This document shows positions 52,858 to 61,494 of a stretch of DNA of 64,000 nt, piece after piece (position 1 is the stretch's first letter; every line of letters begins with the position of its first letter). The notes under the pieces were generated by a model that had not been told where the DNA came from, made no database searches, and was given only the letters and a program-made list of their open reading frames with translations. A program made the position numbers and the translations under genes. The DNA lies in the NCBI RefSeq assembly GCF_000520975.1, contig NZ_JACB01000016.1, positions 62,001 through 126,000 on the forward strand, in the 5' to 3' direction. This stretch comes from Aquimarina megaterium XH134 (GTDB lineage Bacteria; Bacteroidota; Bacteroidia; Flavobacteriales; Flavobacteriaceae).

Positions 52858-53129
52858 GTGTTTTTAATGATTTGCAGAACCTCATCCCGATGTAATAATC
52901 GCATCAATGTTATTTCCTGTTCTGATGTTATAATTCCTACCAAATAGTAAAACCCTATGCCCATCTTGTATGCCTTATCATTACCACTTATTGCTTTGAA
53001 ATGCGGTACATCATTTACATTTTTGGCAGTTTTTAATGATTCCAGAACATCTTTCACCTTATGCCGTAACGAAACATCTTTAACGCTTTTAAAATCTTTT
53101 GCAAATTGTGAAGAGGTTTTTAGTACCAT
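52854..53129 (-). CDS. RelE/ParE-type toxin
   Basis: 91 residues with the RelE/ParE fold pattern: a helical start (SSQFAKDFKSVKDVSLRHKVKDVLESLK), then HFKAISGNDKAYKMGIGFYYLVGIITSEQEITLMRLLHRDEVLQII, where R-x-L-x-H-R stands for the catalytic or gyrase-binding end. It starts five bases after the antitoxin stop. Its last four bases overlap the end of the TonB receptor gene on the other strand. Whether it cuts mRNA or acts on gyrase cannot be read. Confidence 0.83.
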   Translation of the reverse strand: MVLKTSSQFAKDFKSVKDVSLRHKVKDVLESLKTAKNVNDVPHFKAISGNDKAYKMGIGFYYLVGIITSEQEITLMRLLHRDEVLQIIKNT

Positions 53130-53134
53130 GTCTG

Positions 53135-53377
53135 CTAGGAATTAAATAATTCTTCTTCACTTACTGTGACCTGTGCATTTGCCTGTTGCATCAAAAGCAA
53201 TAACCCTAAGTCCTCCTTTTGATCCAAAGACAGTGAATCCATCTGTTCTTTTTGTTTTTGTTCTATATATTGGATGATGGCCTTTTCCATAATTTTTTTC
53301 ACGCTAGATCCCTCTATTGCCGCTATAATCTTAAGTTTAGGGATTATTTGCTCATCAATATCTATTATTTTTCTCAT
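53135..53377 (-). CDS. Antitoxin of the RelE/ParE-type pair
   Basis: 80 residues. The N-terminal MRKIIDIDEQIIPKLKIIAAIEGSSVKKIMEKAI has a strand-helix-helix pattern like ribbon-helix-helix DNA-binding antitoxins. The C-terminal half is acidic and Gln-rich and would wrap the toxin. A perfect 18-base palindrome lies six bases before the start codon. It is first in the two-gene operon, as usual. Confidence 0.8.
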   Translation of the reverse strand: MRKIIDIDEQIIPKLKIIAAIEGSSVKKIMEKAIIQYIEQKQKEQMDSLSLDQKEDLGLLLLMQQANAQVTVSEEELFNS

Positions 53378-53382
53378 AGTAT

Positions 53383-53400
53383 ATATTATATATATAATAT
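53383..53400. promoter_or_regulatory. Autoregulatory palindrome of the toxin-antitoxin operon
   Basis: ATATTATATATATAATAT, 18 bases and perfectly symmetric, directly before the antitoxin start. It is very AT-rich, so its symmetry is less striking than it looks, but the position suits an operator for the RHH-type antitoxin. Confidence 0.5.
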
Positions 53401-53549
53401 GCTAAATATATAAAAAATTTAAAATATCATCTTTTTAGGAATATCATTTATCAAAACAAATTCTAGTAAGAGTATATCTCACAAAGCAAAATTGAATGTG
53501 TACTTATACACAGAAAGAATTATATTTGAGATTCAATAATCATTTATTA

Positions 53550-54056
53550 ATGAATTACATCGATATTATTTTAGGAATTCTTTTGTTATGGGGGTTAATA
53601 AAAGGATTTAGTAAAGGATTGTTTTCCTCGTTAGCTTCTCTTGTTGCTCTTATAGTAGGTATCTATATTGCTGTTCACTTCTCGCATATTGTTGGGGGAT
53701 ATCTTCAACAATATGTAAATTGGCAAGAAGGAGCTATGAAATTAGTAGCTTTTGCAATAACTTTTATTGTAGTGGTTATCCTTGTTTCTTTGGCTGGTAA
53801 GATTCTTACCAAAATAGCAGATTATGCAGCACTTGGGATTTTAAATAAACTCTTGGGCGGTGCTTTTGGAGTGCTGAAAATGGCATTTATCGCCAGTGTT
53901 ATTATTATTTTTATAGATGCCTTAAATAGAAATATTACAATCATCAAAGAAGAAACGCTTAATTCTTCTGTATTATACACTCCTGTTCGGAAGTTGGCAC
54001 CAATGATATTGCCTGATATCCTGAAAAATGTTGACAAGAAAGAACAAGAGATTTAA
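53550..54056 (+). CDS. cvpA: CvpA-family membrane protein
   Basis: 168 residues from the ATG at 53550 (MNYIDIILGILLLWGLIKGF); the longer frame from 53496 adds a non-family N-terminus. Four membrane segments and the family block GFSKGLFSSLASLVALIVGIYIA are present. CvpA proteins are inner-membrane proteins needed for colicin V production in E. coli and envelope homeostasis elsewhere. A perfect terminator follows two bases after the stop. Confidence 0.88.
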   Translation: MNYIDIILGILLLWGLIKGFSKGLFSSLASLVALIVGIYIAVHFSHIVGGYLQQYVNWQEGAMKLVAFAITFIVVVILVSLAGKILTKIADYAALGILNKLLGGAFGVLKMAFIASVIIIFIDALNRNITIIKEETLNSSVLYTPVRKLAPMILPDILKNVDKKEQEI

Positions 54057-54057
54057 T

Positions 54058-54096
54058 AAAACAAGAAGATCCAGAAAAGCTTGATCTTCTTGTTTT
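54058..54096. terminator. Bidirectional terminator, 14-base perfect stem
   Basis: AAAACAAGAAGATC and GATCTTCTTGTTTT with an 11-base loop, between the convergent cvpA and SulP genes. The arms provide T-rich ends in both directions. Confidence 0.85.
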
Positions 54097-54111
54097 ATGT
54101 CTTAATAGTTT

Positions 54112-55998
54112 TTAATCTTCATCAAATGAAATACTCGACACTGTATCTTCTACGATATTTCCTAAATAGGCGATACAGGAATCAAAATCTTCAAATATGC
54201 AGGTTGAAGGAACCAAATCTGGAATGATATCAATTCGTTCCATCATATATCTTGGTTGATTTAGTAATCCTACAAAAAGAACTTTGATGTCCTTTTGCTG
54301 TAAATCCATAATCATTTCTTCCATTGCATATAGACCAGATTGATCCATATATTGCATACGATCTAAACGCATAATCACCACAGAAGAGGTGTCTGGGATC
54401 TGAGCGGCCAATTGCTGAAAATCACTCGTAGAACCAAAGAATAATGGGCCTTTAAGATGTTTGATAAATACTTCTTCTTTTAGTTTAGTAGGGAAACCTT
54501 TTTCATCTTTCCATGCTTCTTCTTTAAGTGATTTCACATCAGAACGCTCTGCGGTAAGATCCCCGATTTTTTTCATAAACATAAGTGATGCGATCACTAA
54601 TCCGATTCCAACAGCGTAAACCAGGTTCCAGAAGGTAGACAATACCAACACGATTAACATAACCAACACTTCAGAACTTAACTTAACAGGCCCTACCTTG
54701 ATATCTCTTGGTAAACTTGGTATTGCTTTTAACCCTTTATAATCCATTACACCAATCCCTACAGTAATCAATATTCCTGCAAGTACTGCAGCAGGTATTT
54801 TTGAAGCTACCGGAGCAAGTCCCATCATAACAATAAACAACACTAACCCTGCAATCATTCCTGACAATTTAGTTTTACCACCAGAATTAATATTTACCAC
54901 TGTTCTGATAGTAGCACCAGCACCAGGAATACCTCCAAACAATGCTGCGATACTGTTTCCTATTCCCTGTCCTACTAATTCTTTATTAGGTTTATGTTTG
55001 GTTTTGGTCATATTATCTGCCACTACACTGGTCAATAACGAATCTATCGCTCCTAATAACGCCAATGTAAGTGCTGTAAAAATATATGGAGTAATACTAG
55101 CAAGACTAAATCCAGTAAATATCTCCCATTTAGGAATAGGTAATCCGCTTGGAATTTCTTCTATTGGTCTATAGTCTAACCCAAAACCATAAGCAATACC
55201 AGACATCACTATCAATGAAACCAGAGTACTTGGTACTGCCCTGGTAATACGTTTAAAGCCGTAGATAATGATAATAGTACCAATAGCCAGCAATAACTCT
55301 AACCAATTGATGTTTCTCATAACTCTTGGAAGGACTTTAATAGCTCCTAAAGCTCCTGAAGCTTCTTTTGCTGCCAGTGTTTGAGATTCTTGTAGGATAT
55401 CATCCTGTGTAATTTTTTCTGCTCTTGAGATGGTTTCTTTAAAATCTTCGAGTACCAAAATATCTTCTGCAGCTTCTTCTTTAAGAATATTTTCGAGGAT
55501 TACTTCTTCTGCTTCTGGTTTGAATTGAGCTACAAACTCTGCATCTTCTTTTGGGTAATAACCAAATGAAGGTAATATTTGCGTGAGCAAAATGATGACA
55601 CCAATTGCTGTCATAAATCCAGAAACTACAGGATAAGGAATATATCTAATATATTTTCCTAAACCAATAGCTCCTAATCCTATTTGCATCAATCCACTCA
55701 ACAAGAAAACTGTTAAGATTGCCGGAAGGGCTTTTTCAACACTACCATCATTGGCAGCAATAATTCCTGCAATAACCACCATACTTACAGCAGTCATAGG
55801 AGCAGTCGGACCTGAAATTTGCGTATTTGTACCACCAAAAAAAGCTGCAAAAAAACTAATAAAAATAGCACCATACAGTCCAGCTGTTGGCCCTAATCCC
55901 GATGACACTCCAAACGCCAAAGCCAACGGCAATGCAACGATACCTGCGGTTAATCCACCAAAGGTATCTCCTTTTAAATTACTGAAAAATCCTTTCAT
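54112..55998 (-). CDS. SulP-family anion transporter with STAS domain (long form)
   Basis: 628 residues. A SulP core of about 12 membrane segments begins GDTFGGLTAGIVALPLALAFGVSSG and contains GGIPGAGATIRTVVNINSGGKTKLSG. A STAS domain fills about 510-600 (VVIMRLDRMQYMDQSGLYAME). An unusual acidic insertion of about 75 residues (about 148-222, Glu-rich, e.g. PEAEEVILENILKEEAAED) interrupts the membrane core. With the carbonic anhydrase gene next door, bicarbonate is the likely substrate, though sulphate cannot be excluded. Confidence 0.9.
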   Translation of the reverse strand: MKGFFSNLKGDTFGGLTAGIVALPLALAFGVSSGLGPTAGLYGAIFISFFAAFFGGTNTQISGPTAPMTAVSMVVIAGIIAANDGSVEKALPAILTVFLLSGLMQIGLGAIGLGKYIRYIPYPVVSGFMTAIGVIILLTQILPSFGYYPKEDAEFVAQFKPEAEEVILENILKEEAAEDILVLEDFKETISRAEKITQDDILQESQTLAAKEASGALGAIKVLPRVMRNINWLELLLAIGTIIIIYGFKRITRAVPSTLVSLIVMSGIAYGFGLDYRPIEEIPSGLPIPKWEIFTGFSLASITPYIFTALTLALLGAIDSLLTSVVADNMTKTKHKPNKELVGQGIGNSIAALFGGIPGAGATIRTVVNINSGGKTKLSGMIAGLVLFIVMMGLAPVASKIPAAVLAGILITVGIGVMDYKGLKAIPSLPRDIKVGPVKLSSEVLVMLIVLVLSTFWNLVYAVGIGLVIASLMFMKKIGDLTAERSDVKSLKEEAWKDEKGFPTKLKEEVFIKHLKGPLFFGSTSDFQQLAAQIPDTSSVVIMRLDRMQYMDQSGLYAMEEMIMDLQQKDIKVLFVGLLNQPRYMMERIDIIPDLVPSTCIFEDFDSCIAYLGNIVEDTVSSISFDED

Positions 55999-56040
55999 CG
56001 ATATATTCTGGTTTTTGTTAAAACTTTCTAAAAAATACTA

Positions 56041-56077
56041 AAAAAATACCGACACTTAGAGGCATCGGTATTTTTTT
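56041..56077. terminator. Terminator between carbonic anhydrase and SulP genes
   Basis: AAAAAATACCGA and TCGGTATTTTTT with a 12-base loop. It ends the carbonic anhydrase transcript on the minus strand, so the long SulP gene probably has its own promoter. Confidence 0.82.
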
Positions 56078-56095
56078 AATAAAATTTTAGGAGTC

Positions 56096-56728
56096 CTATC
56101 CTTCAAAAAACTTGACACCTCCGTCACTAATATCATACATTCCACCAATAATCTTAATTTCATCATTCGCTTCCATCTCACGAAGCACTTCACTTTGGTT
56201 TCTTATATTATCGATGGTCATCTCTACATTTTTCATAGCTACTTCATTAACAAAATCAATATTTTTAGAAGTTCTTTCAGCAGGAGCGGCTGGTTCTGCA
56301 ACCGCGGCAACTGCAGGCTTAATTTTACTTAATAAAGCAGTAAGATTTCCTAGTTTAGCATCATCACATGCTCCTTTTACGGCTCCACATGCAGTATGTC
56401 CTAATACCACAACTAGTTTTGTTCCTGCAAGCTTACAGGCAAACTCCATACTACCCAGAATATCTTCATTAACAAAATTACCAGCTACACGAGCACTGAA
56501 AATATCTCCAATCCCCTGATCAAAAATTAATTCTGAAGAAACTCTTGAATCTATACAACTAAGGATCGTAGCAAAAGGATATTGTCCTCCTTTAGTATCA
56601 CTTACCTGATCTAAAAGGTTTCTATCTGCCATACGCTTATCCTGAAATCTCTGATTTCCTTCTTTAAGCATCTGTAGTGCAGTTTGCGGAGTAACTGCGG
56701 CCTGTGTTTCTTTAGTATGTGCTTTCAT
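56096..56728 (-). CDS. Beta-class carbonic anhydrase
   Basis: 210 residues. Zinc ligands are visible as C58 (with D60 and R62 in SCIDSRV) and H111/C114 in GHTACGA. No signal peptide, so cytoplasmic. It interconverts CO2 and bicarbonate. It lies between two SulP transporter genes on the same strand; a joint role in bicarbonate uptake and use is the simplest reading. Confidence 0.93.
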   Translation of the reverse strand: MKAHTKETQAAVTPQTALQMLKEGNQRFQDKRMADRNLLDQVSDTKGGQYPFATILSCIDSRVSSELIFDQGIGDIFSARVAGNFVNEDILGSMEFACKLAGTKLVVVLGHTACGAVKGACDDAKLGNLTALLSKIKPAVAAVAEPAAPAERTSKNIDFVNEVAMKNVEMTIDNIRNQSEVLREMEANDEIKIIGGMYDISDGGVKFFEG

Positions 56729-56830
56729 TTATTATATTTTTATTATTTATAATTGTGTGATGAAATTTACCATCTAATATTTCAGCTAATTTAACGTATC
56801 TATTGGTGGCTCATTTCTTTGTTTAAAAAT

Positions 56831-58387
56831 TTATGCAGTTTTAGATCTAAGCTTAAAAAACTTAATGTAACTCTCTGGATTTTCGACAATACCTCTTTCT
56901 GAAATCAGATTAATATCAATATTTCTGTTTCTTGCTTTTTCAGAAAAATCCTCAAGAATTTCTACAATATCATAATCCAGAAAACGTGTTTTTCTAACAT
57001 CCAAGGTAAGATAAGTATCTTCTGGCAAACTATCAAGTTCTTTTAAGATGGCTCCTTTATTGAAAAATGTTACCTCTTCTGCAAGAGTCATTTTTACCTT
57101 ACGTTTTCCATCGCTTTCATCTTCTATATGTAAGAAATGTGAGTTTTGATAGCTCTTAAATAAAATTACCACAACTCCTACCATCAATCCTAGTCCGATT
57201 CCCCACAACAAATCGATAAAAACTATACCTAAAACAGTAACTATAAAAGGTACGAATTGTTTCCAACCAGATTTCCACATAGTGGCAAAAGTAGCAGGTT
57301 TAGCCAGCTTATATCCTACAATTAATAATATAGCTGCCAATACAGAAAGAGGAATGAAATTAAGTAATTTTGGAATAGCAATTACCGAAATTAATAGAAA
57401 GAACCCATGAACAATTGCAGAAAGTTTTGACTTACCTCCAGATTGGATATTTGCAGAACTACGAACAATTACCTGAGTAATAGGTAACCCACCTATAAGT
57501 CCCGAAATGATATTTCCTGTTCCTTGTGCCAATAACTCTCGATTTGTTGGAGTAACTCTTTTTTCTGGATCAATTTTATCTGTAGCTTCTACACAAAGTA
57601 ACGTTTCTAAGCTTGCTACCAGAGCAATAGTAAAAGCAATTAACCACACATCTCCCTGCGTGATCACTTCGAAATTAGGAAAACTAAATTGCCCGAAGAA
57701 ACTAGATATATCTGATGGGATTGGTACGTTTACCAAGCTTTTAGGGTTAATCCCTAAAGTTCCTGATGAGCCAAGTATTTTATAAAATACAATTCCTACA
57801 ACAACGGCGACTAAAGGCCCTTGTATTAATTGGAATATTTTTGCTTTTTTAGTAAGTACATTACTCCAGAGAATTAGTATTCCCAAACCTATTAAGGCAA
57901 TAAGGGTACTTCCTATACTTAAATCTATAAAAGAATTAAAAATCTGCTCAAAAGCACCTTCTCCTTTTCCCGGAATATATCCAAAGAAATATGGGATTTG
58001 TTTCAGGATAATGATAATTCCTATACCGGTGAGCATTCCTTTAATTACAGAAGAAGGAAAATAATATCCTATTATTCCTGCTTTTAATAATCCCAGTACT
58101 ATTTGAATAGCTCCACCCAGAACAACGGCAACCAGAAAGTTTTCGAAACCTCCTAACGATCCGATCGAGGTTAATACAATAGCGGCCAGTCCAGCAGCTG
58201 GTCCACTCACTCCAATTTGAGAACCACTTAGGACTCCTACCACAATACCTCCAATGATTCCTGCAATCAATCCAGAGAACAAGGGAGCACCACTGGCTAA
58301 GGCAATACCTAAACATAACGGCAGTGCCACAAAAAATACGACAACACTTGCCGGTAAATCATTTTTTAATGTTTTAAAAAAACTCAT
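56831..58387 (-). CDS. SulP-family anion transporter (short form)
   Basis: 518 residues. The SulP core begins KNDLPASVVVFFVALPLCLGIALASGAP and contains GSQIGVSGPAAGLAAI and GGLPITQVIVRSSANIQSGGKSKLSA. A short STAS-like C-terminus (EDTYLTLDVRKTRFLDYDIVEILEDF) follows. It lacks the acidic insertion of its neighbour. This class with an adjacent carbonic anhydrase resembles bacterial sodium/bicarbonate symporters. It lies 102 bases before the carbonic anhydrase gene and may be co-transcribed with it. Confidence 0.9.
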   Translation of the reverse strand: MSFFKTLKNDLPASVVVFFVALPLCLGIALASGAPLFSGLIAGIIGGIVVGVLSGSQIGVSGPAAGLAAIVLTSIGSLGGFENFLVAVVLGGAIQIVLGLLKAGIIGYYFPSSVIKGMLTGIGIIIILKQIPYFFGYIPGKGEGAFEQIFNSFIDLSIGSTLIALIGLGILILWSNVLTKKAKIFQLIQGPLVAVVVGIVFYKILGSSGTLGINPKSLVNVPIPSDISSFFGQFSFPNFEVITQGDVWLIAFTIALVASLETLLCVEATDKIDPEKRVTPTNRELLAQGTGNIISGLIGGLPITQVIVRSSANIQSGGKSKLSAIVHGFFLLISVIAIPKLLNFIPLSVLAAILLIVGYKLAKPATFATMWKSGWKQFVPFIVTVLGIVFIDLLWGIGLGLMVGVVVILFKSYQNSHFLHIEDESDGKRKVKMTLAEEVTFFNKGAILKELDSLPEDTYLTLDVRKTRFLDYDIVEILEDFSEKARNRNIDINLISERGIVENPESYIKFFKLRSKTA

Positions 58388-58511
58388 AGCAATAATAATT
58401 CAATTTGTATTTAACATAAGTGTTAGTGTAATAAAAAAATTACCAAAAGAATGTACAGACCCTTTACTCATGTAAAGCATCAGTATTCAAAATTGGCGTC
58501 GATAATATACT

Positions 58512-58841
58512 TTATGAAACTTCTGGAGGAGGGGTTTTCTGTTCTAGATAAACCGAAGTATTATGCGCGTAAAAATAAGAGTACAAACTAATGTATAACT
58601 CAGCCAATCCGGCTTGGTTTACCGGATTTTCTTGGTAAATCTTATCTTTTTCTTTTTTATCCTCTTTTTCTGAGTTATCATTTTCTTTGGATTCAGATTT
58701 TTCTTCAGAGTCATCTAAACCCAAAATCATTGAAGTGTTTTCTTTATTATACATGTCAAATAGCTCTATCCCATAATTGGCTATACTTATAATAAAGCCA
58801 AAAAGAATTAGAAATTTTGCTATTTGAAGTTTGATAATCAC
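58512..58841 (-). CDS. Small membrane-anchored charged protein after batE
   Basis: 109 residues. One N-terminal hydrophobic segment (about 9-25) is followed by a highly charged, probably unstructured stretch (about 45-68, Glu/Lys/Ser-rich) and a C-terminal helix (GLAELYISLYSYFYAHN). It is 78 bases after batE on the same strand. I do not recognise the family; membership of the Bat operon is possible but unproved. Confidence 0.6.
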   Translation of the reverse strand: MIIKLQIAKFLILFGFIISIANYGIELFDMYNKENTSMILGLDDSEEKSESKENDNSEKEDKKEKDKIYQENPVNQAGLAELYISLYSYFYAHNTSVYLEQKTPPPEVS

Positions 58842-58919
58842 TATAGGGTAATTTTAGAAAGCAAAAATAACAGTATTGCTTTCAAATGTTGTTAATGTAT
58901 TGCAAATTTTATTGATCAA

Positions 58920-59669
58920 TTATAACTCTCTTAAATCTGTTTTAGGAATCCAACCAATTTTGCCGTCAGCAAGTTTAATTTTTTTCCAATCATTTACGGT
59001 TTCTGTCACCTGTACTTTGGTTCCTTCATGAAGTTCGAAAACTTCTTCGCTTCTAAGGTTTGGTTCACTTTTTATGGTTGTTTCCTGAGCAAAAATGATT
59101 GCAAACTGGTTGTTCTTAATATAATTGTATTGTGAGAAAGCAAAGAATACTCCAAATAATCCCAAAATTAATATCGCCCATGACCCCACAAAGAATATTC
59201 TCTTTTTTGTAGAGCTATGTGCTATATAATATAAAATAAACAGGATAACAAATACAATAATACAGATCACCGAAAACCATGCCCAACTATCAAAATCCAT
59301 CATATTCGTAAATTTCTTAAATGTTCTCGAAATAAAACCTTCTGGGATTACATCTATTGCATCTATTGTTGCTTTCTGGGCAAAAGCCAGGTTGTTTTTG
59401 ATATCTTCATCATTAGGCAATAATGCTAACGCTTTTTCATAATAAAAAATACTAGGACCTATGTTACTTAATTTATAGTTTGCATTACCTAGATTATAGT
59501 ATAGTGAAGCTGATTCCTGACCTGCATCCAAAATCGATTTGTATGCATCTATAGCTTCCTGATACTTTTCTTGATTATATAATGAGTTTCCTCTCTGAAA
59601 TGCTTCTTGATTTTGAGAAAAACCCAATGCTATACTTAAAAAAATAAGTGTTTCAACTATTCTTTTCAT
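58920..59669 (-). CDS. batE: BatE: TPR and SH3-domain membrane protein
   Basis: 249 residues. Signal peptide (GFSQNQEAF), TPR repeats at about 20-95 (GNSLYNQEKYQEAIDAYKSIL; YYNLGNANYKLSNIGPSIFYYEKAL), two membrane segments (about 132-155 and 162-180), then a bacterial SH3 domain at the end (IKSEPNLRSEEVFELHEGTKVQV; WIPKTDL). This is the BatE layout. It starts three bases after batD. Confidence 0.9.
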   Translation of the reverse strand: MKRIVETLIFLSIALGFSQNQEAFQRGNSLYNQEKYQEAIDAYKSILDAGQESASLYYNLGNANYKLSNIGPSIFYYEKALALLPNDEDIKNNLAFAQKATIDAIDVIPEGFISRTFKKFTNMMDFDSWAWFSVICIIVFVILFILYYIAHSSTKKRIFFVGSWAILILGLFGVFFAFSQYNYIKNNQFAIIFAQETTIKSEPNLRSEEVFELHEGTKVQVTETVNDWKKIKLADGKIGWIPKTDLREL

Positions 59670-59672
59670 ACA

Positions 59673-61439
59673 TTATAGTTGTTTATCTATTGAGGCAATT
59701 ACTCTAGAGGCTTTATCATAATCTTGTTGCATTGCCGAGGTAGAAGATGGAGTATACCTTGCAAATTCACAACTCTCTAGCAATGCAATAAATTCTATAG
59801 ATATTGCATCTTCAACATCACGCTCCTTTAATAATCTTTGGATACGTTCTTTACTCATATCGCTTGTCTGGATATGCAGTTTTGCTTTTAAATAATTATG
59901 CAATGCTCGTTCCATAGCAATATAGAATTCCTTTTGGTTTCCTAGATTTTTTTTAGCTTCAGAAAGGTATTTACGAGCCAGTTTATCTGCTTTACGAACT
60001 CTGTTCCCGCTTATATCACTTAGCCGTTCTTGCCTTTTTTTACCAAAGAAAAGGAATAGAGGAATTGCTAATAATGGTGCAGTTAATGATAACCAATATG
60101 CGGTAGACTTAAAAAAGTGTTCTTTTTGAATAGCCTGAAGTTCTGCATTTAGTTTTAAGAATCTAAATTGATTTCCAGCTTGAGTCACTAGCTTCTTATT
60201 TGTTCCTCCCGATTCTGATGTCACTACAGTATCTCCCCCATCAGGGCCATTTTTTACATTAATTACAATCTCGTCTGACGTAATTCTTTTATAGGTTTCT
60301 GTTTTTAAATCAAAATAAGAAAACGAAATAGATGGTATAGGATATTTACCTTTATATTGTGGTACTAAGGTGTAGGTATCAGATATGCTACCCCCCATAC
60401 CTGTTAGGTTTGTTCGCACTCTTTCATTATGCTGCGGTTCATATTGTTCTAAACCATTAGGAACATTAAGCTTTGGTAAATCAAATAGCTTTAAATTACC
60501 ATTACCTGTAACCAAAACCTTGGCATCTAAGGATTCTGTAGCATCCAACTCTGTTTTATTAGCGGTTACTTTAAAATCAAAATCTCCTACTGCGCCCGAA
60601 AAATCATCTGGTTTTCCTTGTATTGGTAAAGGTTTTGCTTCTATCACTCTATTACCTGCAGCAACAGTCTTATTAACTGTCGTATACAGTCTACCGCCAA
60701 AAATATCTCTTCTTTTTGTAGGAACATCTACAGAAACGGTTAACGTAAGAGGTTCTATATTTAATTTACCTGTCTTTTGTGGATATAGTACTGTTTTACG
60801 AAGTACTACATAACGATATGGTTCTCCTTTATATTCTCCATTTTCAATTTTGAGTTGTTTCATATCGATCGCCTGACTCCAAAAATCGCTATATTTTGGA
60901 CTGTCTAGCTCTCTCCAGTTACTTACACTAATTCTCGGACTAACATACAGTTTATACACTACTGTAATTGCTTCATTTAAATAGGGGTTTGATTTAGAAA
61001 CCTCTGCTATAAGATGAAGGTTTTCACTTGCCACAAAATCAGTATCATTACCATCTTTTGGTTTATCTACTGCACCTGTAACCTCAACTCTAATAGGTAA
61101 TGTTTTATACGTCTGCCCATCAATCTCTATAGTTGCTTGCTTTATAGTAAATTGTCCTCTACGAGTAGGTTCAAGGAAATAACTAAATGTTTTGGCGTAT
61201 GATCGTTTTCCATTAACCCAAGAATTACTAATAGATTGATTAGGTCCACCTACAACGGTAAACCCCGAAAAGGAAGGAGGTGTAAAATTGTCTCCATCTT
61301 TATTCATTTCAAAATCTACTCGTAATCTTTCATTTACACCTAACTTTTTCTTGCTTACTTTAGCCTCGAACCTCACCTGTGCCAATGCAAGCTGCATCGT
61401 GGCCAGAAATAGTGTTAGAAAAATTAGTTTTAGTTTCAT
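59673..61439 (-). CDS. batD: BatD: oxygen-tolerance protein
   Basis: 588 residues. Signal peptide ending ALAQ, a periplasmic region of beta-sandwich domains (VRFEAKVSKKKLGVNERLRVDFEMN; TYKTLPIRVEVTG), a membrane segment near 440 (YWLSLTAPLLAIPLFLFF) and a cytoplasmic helical tail (ADKLARKYLSEAKKNL). BatD of the Bacteroides aerotolerance operon has this layout. It supports envelope integrity under stress; the mechanism is unknown. Confidence 0.9.
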   Translation of the reverse strand: MKLKLIFLTLFLATMQLALAQVRFEAKVSKKKLGVNERLRVDFEMNKDGDNFTPPSFSGFTVVGGPNQSISNSWVNGKRSYAKTFSYFLEPTRRGQFTIKQATIEIDGQTYKTLPIRVEVTGAVDKPKDGNDTDFVASENLHLIAEVSKSNPYLNEAITVVYKLYVSPRISVSNWRELDSPKYSDFWSQAIDMKQLKIENGEYKGEPYRYVVLRKTVLYPQKTGKLNIEPLTLTVSVDVPTKRRDIFGGRLYTTVNKTVAAGNRVIEAKPLPIQGKPDDFSGAVGDFDFKVTANKTELDATESLDAKVLVTGNGNLKLFDLPKLNVPNGLEQYEPQHNERVRTNLTGMGGSISDTYTLVPQYKGKYPIPSISFSYFDLKTETYKRITSDEIVINVKNGPDGGDTVVTSESGGTNKKLVTQAGNQFRFLKLNAELQAIQKEHFFKSTAYWLSLTAPLLAIPLFLFFGKKRQERLSDISGNRVRKADKLARKYLSEAKKNLGNQKEFYIAMERALHNYLKAKLHIQTSDMSKERIQRLLKERDVEDAISIEFIALLESCEFARYTPSSTSAMQQDYDKASRVIASIDKQL

Positions 61440-61494
61440 TTTTTATGCTATTTAGACCATTAGATTCTTAAAACCTAACATGTCTTTTATCAAA

